From the NCBI RefSeq assembly GCF_018390595.1, contig NZ_JAHBAV010000001.1:62001-126000 (forward strand): a stretch of 64,000 nucleotides of DNA, read 5' to 3'. The notes beneath the pieces were generated by a model. That model saw only the letters and a list, made by a program, of their open reading frames with translations. It was not told where the DNA came from and searched no databases. Source of the DNA: Dietzia massiliensis (lineage in GTDB: Bacteria > Actinomycetota > Actinomycetes > Mycobacteriales > Mycobacteriaceae). Both the position numbers and the translations under genes were made by a program. How positions within the stretch are numbered: the first letter of the stretch is position 1; the number at the start of each line of letters is the position of its first letter. Positions 12,476-24,687 of the stretch are shown here, piece by piece.

Positions 12476-14590
12476 ATGGACCACCGCGCCCCGCAGGGTT
12501 TCCCCGCGCTGCACCCGCTCCTGCAGCACCACGTGGTCAACTCCCTCGGCTGGCCCGGCCTGCGGCCGCTGCAGGAGGAGTCCGTCCGGCCGCTCATCGA
12601 CGGCGAGGACGCCCTACTGCTCGCGCCGACCGCCGGCGGTAAGACCGAGGCCGCCGTATTCCCCGTACTCACCCGCATGGCCCACGAGGACTGGGCCAGC
12701 CTGACCGTCCTGTACGTGACCCCGCTCAAGGCACTGCTCAACAACCTCGCCGTGCGTCTGGTCGACTACACCGCGTGGATGGGCCGCCGCGTCGAGGTGT
12801 GGCACGGGGACGTCGGCGAGAGTGCCCGCAGAGCCATCCGCGCCGACCCACCGGACATCCTGCTCACCACACCCGAATCCATTGAGGCGATGCTCGCCTC
12901 CACCAAGACCGACCACCGCACGCTGTTCGCGAACCTGCGCACCGTGGTGATCGACGAGGTCCACGCCTTTGCCGGCGACGACCGCGGCTGGCACCTCTCC
13001 GCCGTGCTCTCGCGCCTCGAGCACCTGGTCGGGCGGCCGCTGCAGCGGATCGGGATGAGCGCGACCGTCGGCAACCCCGAGGAGCTGCTGCAGTGGTTGC
13101 AGGGCGGTGTCGACGGGAGGGCCGGCCGTGTGATCGCGCCTGGCGTCGCCGTGGGTGAGGCGGTCCGGCCTGTCGCCGGTGACGCCGACATCGTCGTAGA
13201 CGCCGTCGACACCCTCGACTCCGCCGCTGTGTTGCTGTCCAAGCTGTACCGGGGGCAGAAACGGCTCGTCTTTGTGGACAGTCGACGGCAGGCCGAGGAG
13301 CTCGCATCGATGCTCCGGGGCTTCGACGTGGACGTGTACCTCTCGCACTCGTCGCTCTCCGCCGAGGAACGGAGGCGGTCCGAGCTGGCCTTTGCCGAAG
13401 CGCGCGACTGCGTGATCGTGGCGACTTCAACCCTCGAGCTGGGCATCGACATCGGGGACCTGGACCGGATGATCCAGATCGGTGCCCCGACCACCGTGTC
13501 GAGCTTCCTCCAGCGGCTCGGCCGGACCGGACGCCGCGCTGGCACCGTCCGCAACTGCCTGTTCATCGCTACCGAGCCCCGGCACTTGCTCCGGACGCTG
13601 GGGCTCCTGCATGCCTGGGGCACGGGATACGTCGAGCCCGTCGTCCCTCCACCGGTCCCGCTGCACCTGGTGGCGCAGCAGATCATGGCGGCGATGCTGC
13701 AGGAGGGCGCGCTGCCGCGGTATGGCTGGCAGGACCGGTGGGCGGCCACCCCGCTCATGCATGTGGACACCCTGGAGCGTCCCGCCGAGCTGATCGTCGA
13801 CTTCCTCGTGGAGCGCGGGTACCTCAACGTCGACGGCGGCGCCATGTTCCTCGGGCCCGATGCTGAGCGGGTGTTTGGCCGCCGACATTTCATGGACCTG
13901 CTCACTACCTTCGCGATGCCGCGAGAGTTCACCGTTCTCGCCGGCCGGCAGGAGGTGGGCACCGTGGAGTGGAGGGCTCTCACTAGCGGCGATGGGCCAA
14001 TTCATCTGCTTCTCGCCGGGCGGTCCTGGAAGGTCACCGACATCAACTGGCCCAGGCACCGGGTGCAGGTGGAGCCCGCCGCGGGCGGCGGCAGAGCACG
14101 GTACGGGTTCGGGGGCGCCGACATCGGTCGGCAGGTCGCGCAGGGCATGCGCGCTGTGTTGCTGGGAGAGCTCCCCGAGCAGATTCGGCTCACCGCCCGC
14201 GCCCGCGCCGCGCTCGCCGACGATGAGGACCGGTTGCGTCACACGGTGAGCCCACACGGCCCGGTGTGGACCACCACGGACAACGTCCGGAAATGGTGGA
14301 CCTACGAGGGCAGTGCTGCCAATCGTCGTTACCAAGCGGCGCTCGGGCCGGCCTTGGGCGAAGAGCTGGCTCCGCAGGGAGGGTTGGTCCAGCCCGACGC
14401 GATTACCCTGCACGAGGGCATGCCCACCGGGCCTGCAGCGGAGCGGCTCGAGTTCTGGGAGTCCCTACCGGAGAGTGAGCGGCCGCTCCCTGCGGTTCCG
14501 CCCACACTGGTGGAAAAACTCAAGTTTTCCGAGGCGCTTCCCGTCGAGTGGGCCATCGAGGTAATTGCAAGACGTGCCACATATCGATGA
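12476..14590 (+). CDS. brxHI: BrxHI, BREX type 2 Lhr-like DEAD/DEAH helicase
   Basis: This superfamily 2 helicase is the last core gene of BREX type 2. The 704-residue protein has motif I PTAGGKT at 51-57, motif II DEVH at 160-163, motif III MSAT near 193, and motif VI QRLGRTGRRAG starting at residue 346. The C-terminal half resembles the winged-helix/beta region of Lhr-type helicases. Lhr-like enzymes translocate on single-stranded DNA and unwind duplexes or hybrids; what BrxHI acts on during phage exclusion is not known. Its ATG abuts the brxD stop. GC content starts to fall at the very end of this gene, before the next reading frame. Confidence 0.9.
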   Translation: MDHRAPQGFPALHPLLQHHVVNSLGWPGLRPLQEESVRPLIDGEDALLLAPTAGGKTEAAVFPVLTRMAHEDWASLTVLYVTPLKALLNNLAVRLVDYTAWMGRRVEVWHGDVGESARRAIRADPPDILLTTPESIEAMLASTKTDHRTLFANLRTVVIDEVHAFAGDDRGWHLSAVLSRLEHLVGRPLQRIGMSATVGNPEELLQWLQGGVDGRAGRVIAPGVAVGEAVRPVAGDADIVVDAVDTLDSAAVLLSKLYRGQKRLVFVDSRRQAEELASMLRGFDVDVYLSHSSLSAEERRRSELAFAEARDCVIVATSTLELGIDIGDLDRMIQIGAPTTVSSFLQRLGRTGRRAGTVRNCLFIATEPRHLLRTLGLLHAWGTGYVEPVVPPPVPLHLVAQQIMAAMLQEGALPRYGWQDRWAATPLMHVDTLERPAELIVDFLVERGYLNVDGGAMFLGPDAERVFGRRHFMDLLTTFAMPREFTVLAGRQEVGTVEWRALTSGDGPIHLLLAGRSWKVTDINWPRHRVQVEPAAGGGRARYGFGGADIGRQVAQGMRAVLLGELPEQIRLTARARAALADDEDRLRHTVSPHGPVWTTTDNVRKWWTYEGSAANRRYQAALGPALGEELAPQGGLVQPDAITLHEGMPTGPAAERLEFWESLPESERPLPAVPPTLVEKLKFSEALPVEWAIEVIARRATYR

Positions 14591-14623
14591 CCGATACCTC
14601 GGCGAATCCGCTTAGAGGCCTGC

Positions 14624-14629
14624 TAACCT
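14624..14629 (+). promoter_or_regulatory. Possible -10 box of the DUF262 gene
   Basis: TAACCT fits the actinobacterial TANNNT pattern and would place the transcript start about 50 nt before the ATG at 14688. No convincing -35 box is seen. If real, the DUF262 gene can be expressed independently of the BREX operon. Confidence 0.3.
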
Positions 14630-14687
14630 GTACGAAACTCGGGGGCTGGAAACGCCCACACGTAACAATAATTCGTAAGGAAAAGCG

Positions 14688-16565
14688 ATGTCGGAAATTC
14701 GCAAAGCAGCTAAGGCTCAAACGCAGGTTGAAGGCCAGAGGATTGAGTGGATCTTCGAGCAGTATAATGGCGGTTACTTCAACGTGAACCGTCGCTATCA
14801 GCGCAAGCTCGTTTGGTCCCTTTCGCAGAAGGAGTCACTTATTGACTCGATACTGAGGGATATCCCCATCCCCCTTATCTTGCTCGCCAAGTCAGAGCAG
14901 GTGGATGGCTCTTACGAAATCATTGACGGTCTCCAGCGGATCAACGCAATAGTCTCCTTTCTTGAGAACAAGTATTCGTTCGACGGAGATTACTTCAACT
15001 TGGAAGCGTTGGGCCTGACGAAGTATCTACGCGACAACGGAGAATTGGTTCAGCAAACCCCTATTATGTCTAGAGAGTCATCGCTCCGAGTCGCTCAGTA
15101 TAAACTCCCAGTCTCCACATATAAAGCAAGCTCTTCGAGCTTGGTCGATGAGACGTTTCGCCGGATTAACTCTTCTGGCAGGAAGCTTGGAATGCAGGAA
15201 GTCCGACAAGCCGGGAGCACCAGCCAAATTTCCCACGTGGTGAGAAGAATCTCCGCAGGGATCCGAGGCGATGTGTCGCGCAGCGATTATATTCCACTCT
15301 CGGAAATGTCTCAGATTTCGCTCCGCTGGAAAGAGGACTCAGAAGGCGACGGGATCCCAGTCGAGGAGATATTCTGGATTTCGGAAAGGATCTTGCGCCG
15401 TGATGACTTGAGGTCTTCTCAAGACGAGCAGCTGGTTTTGGATCTCTTGGTTGACATACTTACCCGCGGAAAGTTTGATACCTCCACCGAGGTGCGGGAT
15501 AGTGTTTACGACATTGGGTCCGAAGTGGGCCGAGTAGTCGATTCCGAGCTTACGAAATTGTCTGACCCAGATGTTCTTCTTATTCAATTCACTGCTATCT
15601 TGCAGCTAATGAGCAAGATTTCCAAACTTGGGGGAAAGTCGTGGACCCAGCACACGGGGAAGTCCACTAACAATCCAGCGGCCCGTTTTTTCTATATCGC
15701 ATTTCGCGCATTTTATACTCTGATGTATGAGAAGGACCGGGAGGTTTCGAACCTGGCTTACGTCGTGAAGGCGACGGAAGGATATTGGACGGGCCAGAAT
15801 CTTGATCTAGGAGGCACGTGGAAATCAAGTTCAAGACAAACGCAGGTCCGTAAATTTATCGGCGCTATCCAGGATGGATTTAGTGAGCGGACCTCGCCGG
15901 AGATTTCCGTCCATCGCGAGGATTCTGAGAGGCTGAGACAAGATTATCTGCGTTTTGCGTCCGAGAACCGATTTTACGAACTCAAGCAAGGGTTCACCGA
16001 CCTTTCTGCTTCTGCCCCTAGCGTCCAGCCGTTCAAGACGCGTAAGGAGTTCGTCGAGAAGCTAATTAAGACCAGTGTTGCGATGTCGAATACTGCCCCC
16101 GGGGCGACCGGGGTAATATATGTCGGCATATCGGATTCGCATGGAACAACCACAGCGGTGGAGGCGAAGTACGGCGTTAAGCCTATACGTATTGCGGATT
16201 CTGCGGAAGGTCTGCCGAACGGCGTAATCGGTATAGACCACGAATTCCGTGTCCTAGGCGTCGACTTGGATACATTGCTCGAGACGATCAAGAATTGGAT
16301 CCTGGCGACTGACTTAATTCCCGAATCGAACAACGCATTCAAGCGCGCACTGATCAATGGCGTTCGCCCGATTCGTTTGCATTCAGCGGAGGGAGATATC
16401 CGCACTGTCATATCTATCCATGCGCCGGCAGTCGATGCGCCAATCCAGTACGACGGGAAGTTCTGGGAGAGAATTGGCTCAAGCAACCATGAGTTCTTGA
16501 TTGAGGAGCGAGAGATCGAGAATTTGTTCCAGAGGTACGAAGAATTCAAGTACCGTGCGATGTAG
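14688..16565 (+). CDS. DUF262 protein with C-terminal Schlafen-type AlbA_2 domain; candidate defence effector
   Basis: The N-terminal 250 residues match the DUF262 (GmrS/ParB-like) family: NRRYQRKLVWS at 34-44, then IPIPLILLA and the signature DGLQR at 80-84 (usually DGQQR), followed by FRRINSSG. DUF262 hydrolyses nucleotides in GmrSD-type IV restriction enzymes such as BREX-associated BrxU, where it is joined to a DUF1524 HNH nuclease. No HNH motif is visible here. Instead residues 445-625 look like an AlbA_2/Schlafen domain: EFVEKLIKTSVAMSNT, GVIYVGISDSHG near 475-486, and a closing RIGSSNHEF...EREIENLF. A good Shine-Dalgarno (AAGGAAAAG) precedes the ATG. It lies 97 nt after brxHI on the same strand and is clearly poorer in GC than all its neighbours, suggesting separate acquisition. 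The link with BREX is inferred from position. Domain calls were made by eye. Confidence 0.75.
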   Translation: MSEIRKAAKAQTQVEGQRIEWIFEQYNGGYFNVNRRYQRKLVWSLSQKESLIDSILRDIPIPLILLAKSEQVDGSYEIIDGLQRINAIVSFLENKYSFDGDYFNLEALGLTKYLRDNGELVQQTPIMSRESSLRVAQYKLPVSTYKASSSSLVDETFRRINSSGRKLGMQEVRQAGSTSQISHVVRRISAGIRGDVSRSDYIPLSEMSQISLRWKEDSEGDGIPVEEIFWISERILRRDDLRSSQDEQLVLDLLVDILTRGKFDTSTEVRDSVYDIGSEVGRVVDSELTKLSDPDVLLIQFTAILQLMSKISKLGGKSWTQHTGKSTNNPAARFFYIAFRAFYTLMYEKDREVSNLAYVVKATEGYWTGQNLDLGGTWKSSSRQTQVRKFIGAIQDGFSERTSPEISVHREDSERLRQDYLRFASENRFYELKQGFTDLSASAPSVQPFKTRKEFVEKLIKTSVAMSNTAPGATGVIYVGISDSHGTTTAVEAKYGVKPIRIADSAEGLPNGVIGIDHEFRVLGVDLDTLLETIKNWILATDLIPESNNAFKRALINGVRPIRLHSAEGDIRTVISIHAPAVDAPIQYDGKFWERIGSSNHEFLIEEREIENLFQRYEEFKYRAM

Positions 16566-16684
16566 GCGGCGCCTTGGCCACTCGTGGAGTGGTGTGGTTT
16601 TCGAGGGGCAATAGCCGCAGTCCGTTAGTTGCTCGAGTTCGACGGTCACATGCGCGAACGTCCGCGTGCCCTCGCTGCGCTGGG

Positions 16685-18316
<1,632 letters not shown>

Positions 18317-18352
18317 GTGCGCGGGTACCTCGCTGTAGCTTTCGGGAAACAC

Positions 18353-18743
18353 TCGGCGGCCCGCCCGCTGACGGGTACGGGCCGACCTGCCACTCTACCT
18401 GCGGCGCGAGTGAGCCGACGAGTCCGGTGACGTGGGTCTCCGCGAGCAGAGCGACCACGCCGGGTCGGCGTTCGAGCGGATTCTCCCGCCGCGCTTCGTT
18501 CGCTGCGGTCTGTGGGCGGCCTTCCAGGCGTCCACTGTGTGCAGCTGCTCCCGGCCCTGGCTCATCGCTCCCGCCCGTGCATTCCCGCCCGGCGCGGCCG
18601 CGTCGCGATTCCGCACAGCCGCTCGTCTGCCTGGCGTCTCGCTCCTGCAGATGTCCACGACAGCCCTCCTCGCCCCTCACGATGGCGTCTCGCCCGCGCA
18701 TCGGGGCAGGCCAGACGCCATCGTGAGGGGCGGCTGCGAAAGC
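18353..18743. other. Gene-free stretch between ABC-F and thioesterase genes
   Basis: About 390 nt with short open frames on both strands but no recognisable domain, no good ribosome binding site and no family resemblance. It holds a possible -10 for the ABC-F gene (TAGAGT on the minus strand at 18392-18397) and the large hairpin at 18671-18732. It may contain a decayed gene, but nothing I can identify. Confidence 0.5.
18671..18732. repeat. 20-bp perfect inverted repeat, probable terminator
   Basis: The arms at 18671-18690 and 18713-18732 (CGCCCCTCACGATGGCGTCT and its exact complement) pair over 20 bp with a 22-nt loop. The structure starts 11 nt past the stop of the thioesterase gene, on its downstream side, so transcription termination is the simplest role. 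There is no T-run, as is common in high-GC actinobacteria. The arm length is unusual for a plain terminator. Confidence 0.7.
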
Positions 18744-19526
18744 TCAGCCCGCGCGTCGACCGTAGAGGTTCTGCACGCAGCGGCCGAGCCGCCCTCGATC
18801 GTCCGAGATCACCGTGTCGGTGAGCACTCCCTGACCGGGCCCGCCGACGGTCTCGCTGTCCAGGTGCACCCAGCCGGGCTCGGGGTCGCGGTGCAGCGAG
18901 ACCACGAGGTCGCAGTTGACCGCCGGGTGACTCAGCGGATCGCTGGCCAGGGACACGCCGCTGGCGGAGTCGGCCACCACCACGGTGTGCTGCCAGCCGG
19001 TCATCCGCTCCCCCTCCACGAGGTCGACGCGCGCCCGGCCCCAGGTCTCCGCGGGCCCGAGCTCGTCGCCGCCGCCGGAGACGAAGGCGAAGTCCACCAC
19101 GGACAGGTAGCCGTCGGCGTGGGCGAAGCTCATCATCGGTCCGCGTTCGCGTGTGGCGGGCACGGGCGGCCCGTCGTGGGTCCCGACCGTCGGGAAGTCG
19201 TCGGGTGTGCGGCGCATGCGCCACCCGCGGGCGACGAGCGCGGGCCGACCGGCCACGGAGGCGCTGGCCTCGAGCAGTTCGACGCTGCGTCCCGGGCGCA
19301 CGGTGCGGACCTCGATGTCGAGCGGCGCGATGGGAACGGGGCCCAGCACGTCCACCGAGATCCGCGCCAGCCGCAGCGTCGGGTCCGCCTCGAACCTCTC
19401 CATCGCCCTCACCAGCAGCGCACTCGGCGGCCCGGCGTGCTGCGATTCGGCGGACCACGGGCCTGCGGTGAGCGCGGTCGACTCGAAGCGACCGTGGTCC
19501 ATCTGCTGGTAGAACGCGCCGGACAT
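18744..19526 (-). CDS. TesB-like acyl-CoA thioesterase family protein
   Basis: The 260-residue product resembles the double-hotdog thioesterases of the TesB-like group in Mycobacteriales. The N-terminal half has FESTALTAGPW...SQHAGPPSALLVRAME, a typical first hotdog opening, and the second half has SFAHADGYLSVVDFAF and a C-terminal DTVISDDRGRLGRCVQNLY, which match the second hotdog. Such enzymes hydrolyse acyl-CoA thioesters; the substrate here is unknown. The ATG at 19526 has a GAGAGGA ribosome binding site, which is why I rejected longer versions. It diverges from the lycopene cyclase gene, with only 34 nt between the two starts. Confidence 0.8.
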   Translation of the reverse strand: MSGAFYQQMDHGRFESTALTAGPWSAESQHAGPPSALLVRAMERFEADPTLRLARISVDVLGPVPIAPLDIEVRTVRPGRSVELLEASASVAGRPALVARGWRMRRTPDDFPTVGTHDGPPVPATRERGPMMSFAHADGYLSVVDFAFVSGGGDELGPAETWGRARVDLVEGERMTGWQHTVVVADSASGVSLASDPLSHPAVNCDLVVSLHRDPEPGWVHLDSETVGGPGQGVLTDTVISDDRGRLGRCVQNLYGRRAG

Positions 19527-19546
19527 GGGTTCCTCTCGCGCGACGG

Positions 19547-19552
19547 TAGTGT
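19547..19552 (+). promoter_or_regulatory. -10 box TAGTGT for leaderless lycopene cyclase mRNA
   Basis: The hexamer fits TANNNT and ends 8 nt before the ATG at 19561. There is no Shine-Dalgarno sequence between them. This spacing is the signature of leaderless transcripts in actinobacteria. Confidence 0.5.
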
Positions 19553-19560
19553 CGGTCCGT

Positions 19561-20769
19561 ATGAATGCTACGGGTGACGAGTTGTTCGACGTCGCCGTCG
19601 TCGGGCTCGGCCCCGCCGGCCGCGCGCTCGCCTCCCGCTGCGCCGCAGACGGTCTCACGGTCCTGGCGCTCGACCCGCGGCCCGACGCGCCGTGGCATCA
19701 GACCCTGTCGGTGTGGACCGACCAGGTGCCGCCGTGGCTGCGTCCGAAAGTGTGTGGGATCGACGTGCTCGCGCACCGGGTCTCCTCCCCCGCCCTGTAC
19801 GCGCCCGGGCGCGCGGTGCTCCACCGCGAGTACGCGGTGCTTGACAACGACGCACTGCGGCGCGCCCTCCCGCTCGGGGCGGGGGTCACCGTGGAGCGGA
19901 AGGCGATCGACGACGAGGCACTGCCTGCCCTGACCGCCCGGGCCCACCGCGTGGTGGACTGCCGCGGCGCGGGGGGCCGGCTCAACTCGGGCCCGCTGCA
20001 GACGGCCTACGGCATCGTGCTGGACGCCGCCGATGCCGCCCCCGCGCTGGGTGGGGAGGCGGCCCTGTTCATGGACTGGCGCACCGACTACGCGCGTGAC
20101 GGGAACGACGACGACGAGATCGGCCCCAGCTTCCTGTACGCGATCCCCTTGTCCGCGGATCGGGTTCTGCTGGAGGAGACGTGTCTGGCGGGGCTGCCCG
20201 CCCCGGATCCCGCCGTCCTGGCGAGCCGACTGCGCTCGCGCCTGGCGGGCCGGGGGGTGCCCAGCGCGGCGATCGACGACCCGCTATCGGTCGAGCGGGT
20301 GCACATCCCGCTCCTGCCGCGGCCGGGCGGGTCCGGGACCCCGCTGGTCGAGGCGTTCGGCACCGCGGGCGGGCACGGACACGCGGCGACGGGGTATTCG
20401 GTGGCCGCGATGCTCGCGGCCGTCCCCGCGGCCGTCCTCGCGATCGGGGCCGGCTACCCGCTTCCCGAGCCGCGGTCCCCCCTGAGCACGACCCTTCACG
20501 GTGTTGGCCTGCGGGCGCTACTCCGTGCGGACGACCGGACCCTCCGGGCGCTGTTCGCGGCGTTCGGGCGCCTCGACGGCCGCCGCCAGCGGCGGTTCCT
20601 CGACGGGGCGAGCCCGTCGTACCAGGTCGCTGCCGCGATGTGGGACATGTGGGTGACCATGCCCGTGCGCGACAAGGCCGGGATGGTGGCCGCGGTCCTG
20701 CGGCGCTCTGCCCGCGGTCCCGCGGCTCTGTCAGGCGTCGCGGGACCGAAACCCGTCGAACGTGAGTAA
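19561..20769 (+). CDS. crtL: Lycopene beta-cyclase (CrtL/plant type), FAD-dependent
   Basis: The enzyme cyclises the ends of lycopene to beta-carotene in carotenoid pigment synthesis. The N-terminus has the dinucleotide-binding fold VAVVGLGPAGRALA, then W(H)QTLSVWTDQVP in place of the typical WPNNYGVW segment of this family. Further support is the central FMDWRTD and SFLYAIP segments, RVLLEETCLAG, and the late IPLLPRP...FGTAGGHGHAATGYSVAAML stretch found in CrtL/CrtY-type cyclases. The length (402 residues) is normal. An ATG at 19525 would add 12 residues; I prefer 19561 because of the -10 box just upstream. No other carotenoid gene is nearby. The 3' end overlaps the convergent membrane protein gene by 39 bp. 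Confidence 0.87.
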   Translation: MNATGDELFDVAVVGLGPAGRALASRCAADGLTVLALDPRPDAPWHQTLSVWTDQVPPWLRPKVCGIDVLAHRVSSPALYAPGRAVLHREYAVLDNDALRRALPLGAGVTVERKAIDDEALPALTARAHRVVDCRGAGGRLNSGPLQTAYGIVLDAADAAPALGGEAALFMDWRTDYARDGNDDDEIGPSFLYAIPLSADRVLLEETCLAGLPAPDPAVLASRLRSRLAGRGVPSAAIDDPLSVERVHIPLLPRPGGSGTPLVEAFGTAGGHGHAATGYSVAAMLAAVPAAVLAIGAGYPLPEPRSPLSTTLHGVGLRALLRADDRTLRALFAAFGRLDGRRQRRFLDGASPSYQVAAAMWDMWVTMPVRDKAGMVAAVLRRSARGPAALSGVAGPKPVERE

Positions 20770-21516
20770 CAGGCCGCCCGGGCGGCGAGCGACGCGGAAC
20801 ATCGACGACAGCGCGACCGCGGCCCCCGCAACGCCGAGGAGTTCGAAGGTCTCCTCGATGTACATCAGTGTGAGGTAGAGAGTCGACGACGCGCCGATCT
20901 CGCGGTCGACGAGCCCGGTGAGGCTCTCGATCACGAGCGAGCCGGACAGGAAGACCACGGCCGCCGCGATCAACGAGACGGCGACGCGGCGGTGGAGAGC
21001 GAGGACCAGCCTGATGAGCAGACCGCCCACGATCAGGGCGATCACGGCGCCGGGGATCACCCAGTTGTAGTAGGTGTCGAACGGCAGGTACGGGGCCAGC
21101 CGGTCCCCCACCACGAAGAGCCGCTCGTGGAGGGCGCCCGCCTCGTCCACGGAGGCGGTCACGGCGACCGCGGAGAAGAGCCACCACGACGAGCGGAAAC
21201 GGGCGGTGGTGACGGCGGCGAGGGCCGCGAAGGCGCCCACGAGGAGCCAGACCGCCGAGGCGAACCACACGGCCGCGTTGCCCTCGGCACCGATGTCGAA
21301 GGCGGTCCACAGCAGGTTCCAGACGTGCCACGGCTGATCGCTGCCAGTGGCGTGCACCATGTAGAGCAGGAAACCCGACAGCGGGGCTAGCAGAAGCGAC
21401 GGGGGGAACACCAGCCACGCCGTCGCCTGGGTGAGGCGGGTTCCTTCGTTGACACGCCCGCCCCCACTCTCGGCCTCAGACCGGTCGCCAACAATGTGAT
21501 CAGCGGATGCGGACAT
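20731..21516 (-). CDS. Uncharacterised six-helix membrane protein
   Basis: The 261-residue product starts at the ATG at 21516; upstream in-frame residues are not hydrophobic and lie beyond a -10 box. Six hydrophobic segments are visible, roughly at residues 32-60, 78-105, 112-130, 148-172, 180-205 and 218-245. Two acidic/histidine motifs stand at helix borders: SVDEAGALHERL after segment 3 and YIEETFELLG in segment 6. Similar DE-x4-HE and EE-x2-E patterns occur in a widespread uncharacterised integral membrane family and could bind metal; this is inference. The stop lies inside the end of the lycopene cyclase gene on the other strand. Confidence 0.75.
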   Translation of the reverse strand: MSASADHIVGDRSEAESGGGRVNEGTRLTQATAWLVFPPSLLLAPLSGFLLYMVHATGSDQPWHVWNLLWTAFDIGAEGNAAVWFASAVWLLVGAFAALAAVTTARFRSSWWLFSAVAVTASVDEAGALHERLFVVGDRLAPYLPFDTYYNWVIPGAVIALIVGGLLIRLVLALHRRVAVSLIAAAVVFLSGSLVIESLTGLVDREIGASSTLYLTLMYIEETFELLGVAGAAVALSSMFRVARRPGGLLLTFDGFRSRDA

Positions 21517-21523
21517 GTCCCCC

Positions 21524-21529
21524 AGCGTA
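21524..21529 (-). promoter_or_regulatory. -10 box TACGCT close to the membrane protein start
   Basis: On the minus strand TACGCT lies 7 nt before the ATG at 21516. The spacer is G-rich (GGGGGAC), so either a leaderless transcript or a weak ribosome binding site is possible. Confidence 0.4.
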
Positions 21530-21574
21530 AATGTCGGCCGAACGGAACCGTAATCGCCGGCGACGACACGGAGA

Positions 21575-21603
21575 CGCCCGCCCCGTCCGGAACGGGGCGG
21601 GCG
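21575..21603 (-). terminator. Terminator hairpin after the suf operon
   Basis: CGCCCGCCCCGT and its exact complement form a 12-bp stem with a 5-nt loop (CCGGA), 45 nt past the sufT stop. No other element lies between, so it most likely ends the suf transcript. Confidence 0.75.
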
Positions 21604-21647
21604 CTCTAGCGGGCACGCGGATCGCGGCGGCGGCGCCGCGAGGAGGG

Positions 21648-22118
21648 CTACACGGTGAAGCCGATGGCCCTCAGCTGCTCGCGTCCCTCGTCGGTGATCA
21701 TCTGGGGTCCCCACGGCGGCATCCAGACCCAGTTGAGCTCGAGCTCGTTGACCAGGTCGGAGCCGATGGTCGCGGAGCGGGCCTGGTCCTCGATCACGTC
21801 GGTGAGCGGGCAGGCGGCCGACGTCAGCGTCATGTCGATGCGCGCGATCGTCGAACCCTCCGTCTCGCCGGGGCGGACCCAGATGTCGTAGACCAGACCG
21901 AGGTCCACGACGTTGATGCCGAGCTCGGGGTCGACCACGTCACGCATGGCCTCCTCGATGTCGGCGACCAGTGCGAGGTCCTCCTCCGACTGCTCGGGCC
22001 GGTTGGGGTCCGGGCGGAACTCCCCGTTGTAGGCGGTGCCCGCGGGCGTGTCGTTCTCGGCGGCCGACATGGGGTCGTCGACCGTCGGATCGTTGGCAGG
22101 TGTCATCTGCTCGGTCAT
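21648..22118 (-). CDS. sufT: SufT-type iron-sulfur assembly factor (DUF59/MIP18)
   Basis: SufT proteins help mature Fe-S proteins, particularly under high demand. The 156-residue product has about 45 disordered acidic residues and then the DUF59 core: IEEAMRDVVDPELGINVVDLGLVYDI, with the characteristic DPE and DLGL, followed by MTLTSAACPLTDVI that carries the conserved cysteine. The end (NWVWMPPWGPQMI) is typical of the actinobacterial members. It is the last gene of the suf operon, 6 nt after sufU, and corresponds to Rv1466. Confidence 0.92.
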   Translation of the reverse strand: MTEQMTPANDPTVDDPMSAAENDTPAGTAYNGEFRPDPNRPEQSEEDLALVADIEEAMRDVVDPELGINVVDLGLVYDIWVRPGETEGSTIARIDMTLTSAACPLTDVIEDQARSATIGSDLVNELELNWVWMPPWGPQMITDEGREQLRAIGFTV

Positions 22119-22124
22119 GTCACA

Positions 22125-24626
<2,502 letters not shown>

Positions 24627-24687
24627 TGGTGTGCTCGCAATCTGTGTGAGAAGTCTTCGGGGGATGATCGGGGGCCTGCGGGCTCGG

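Noticed and set aside
18395..18658. Small 87-codon minus-strand frame between ABC-F and thioesterase
   Set aside because: No ribosome binding site, Arg-rich composition and no similarity to a family I know.
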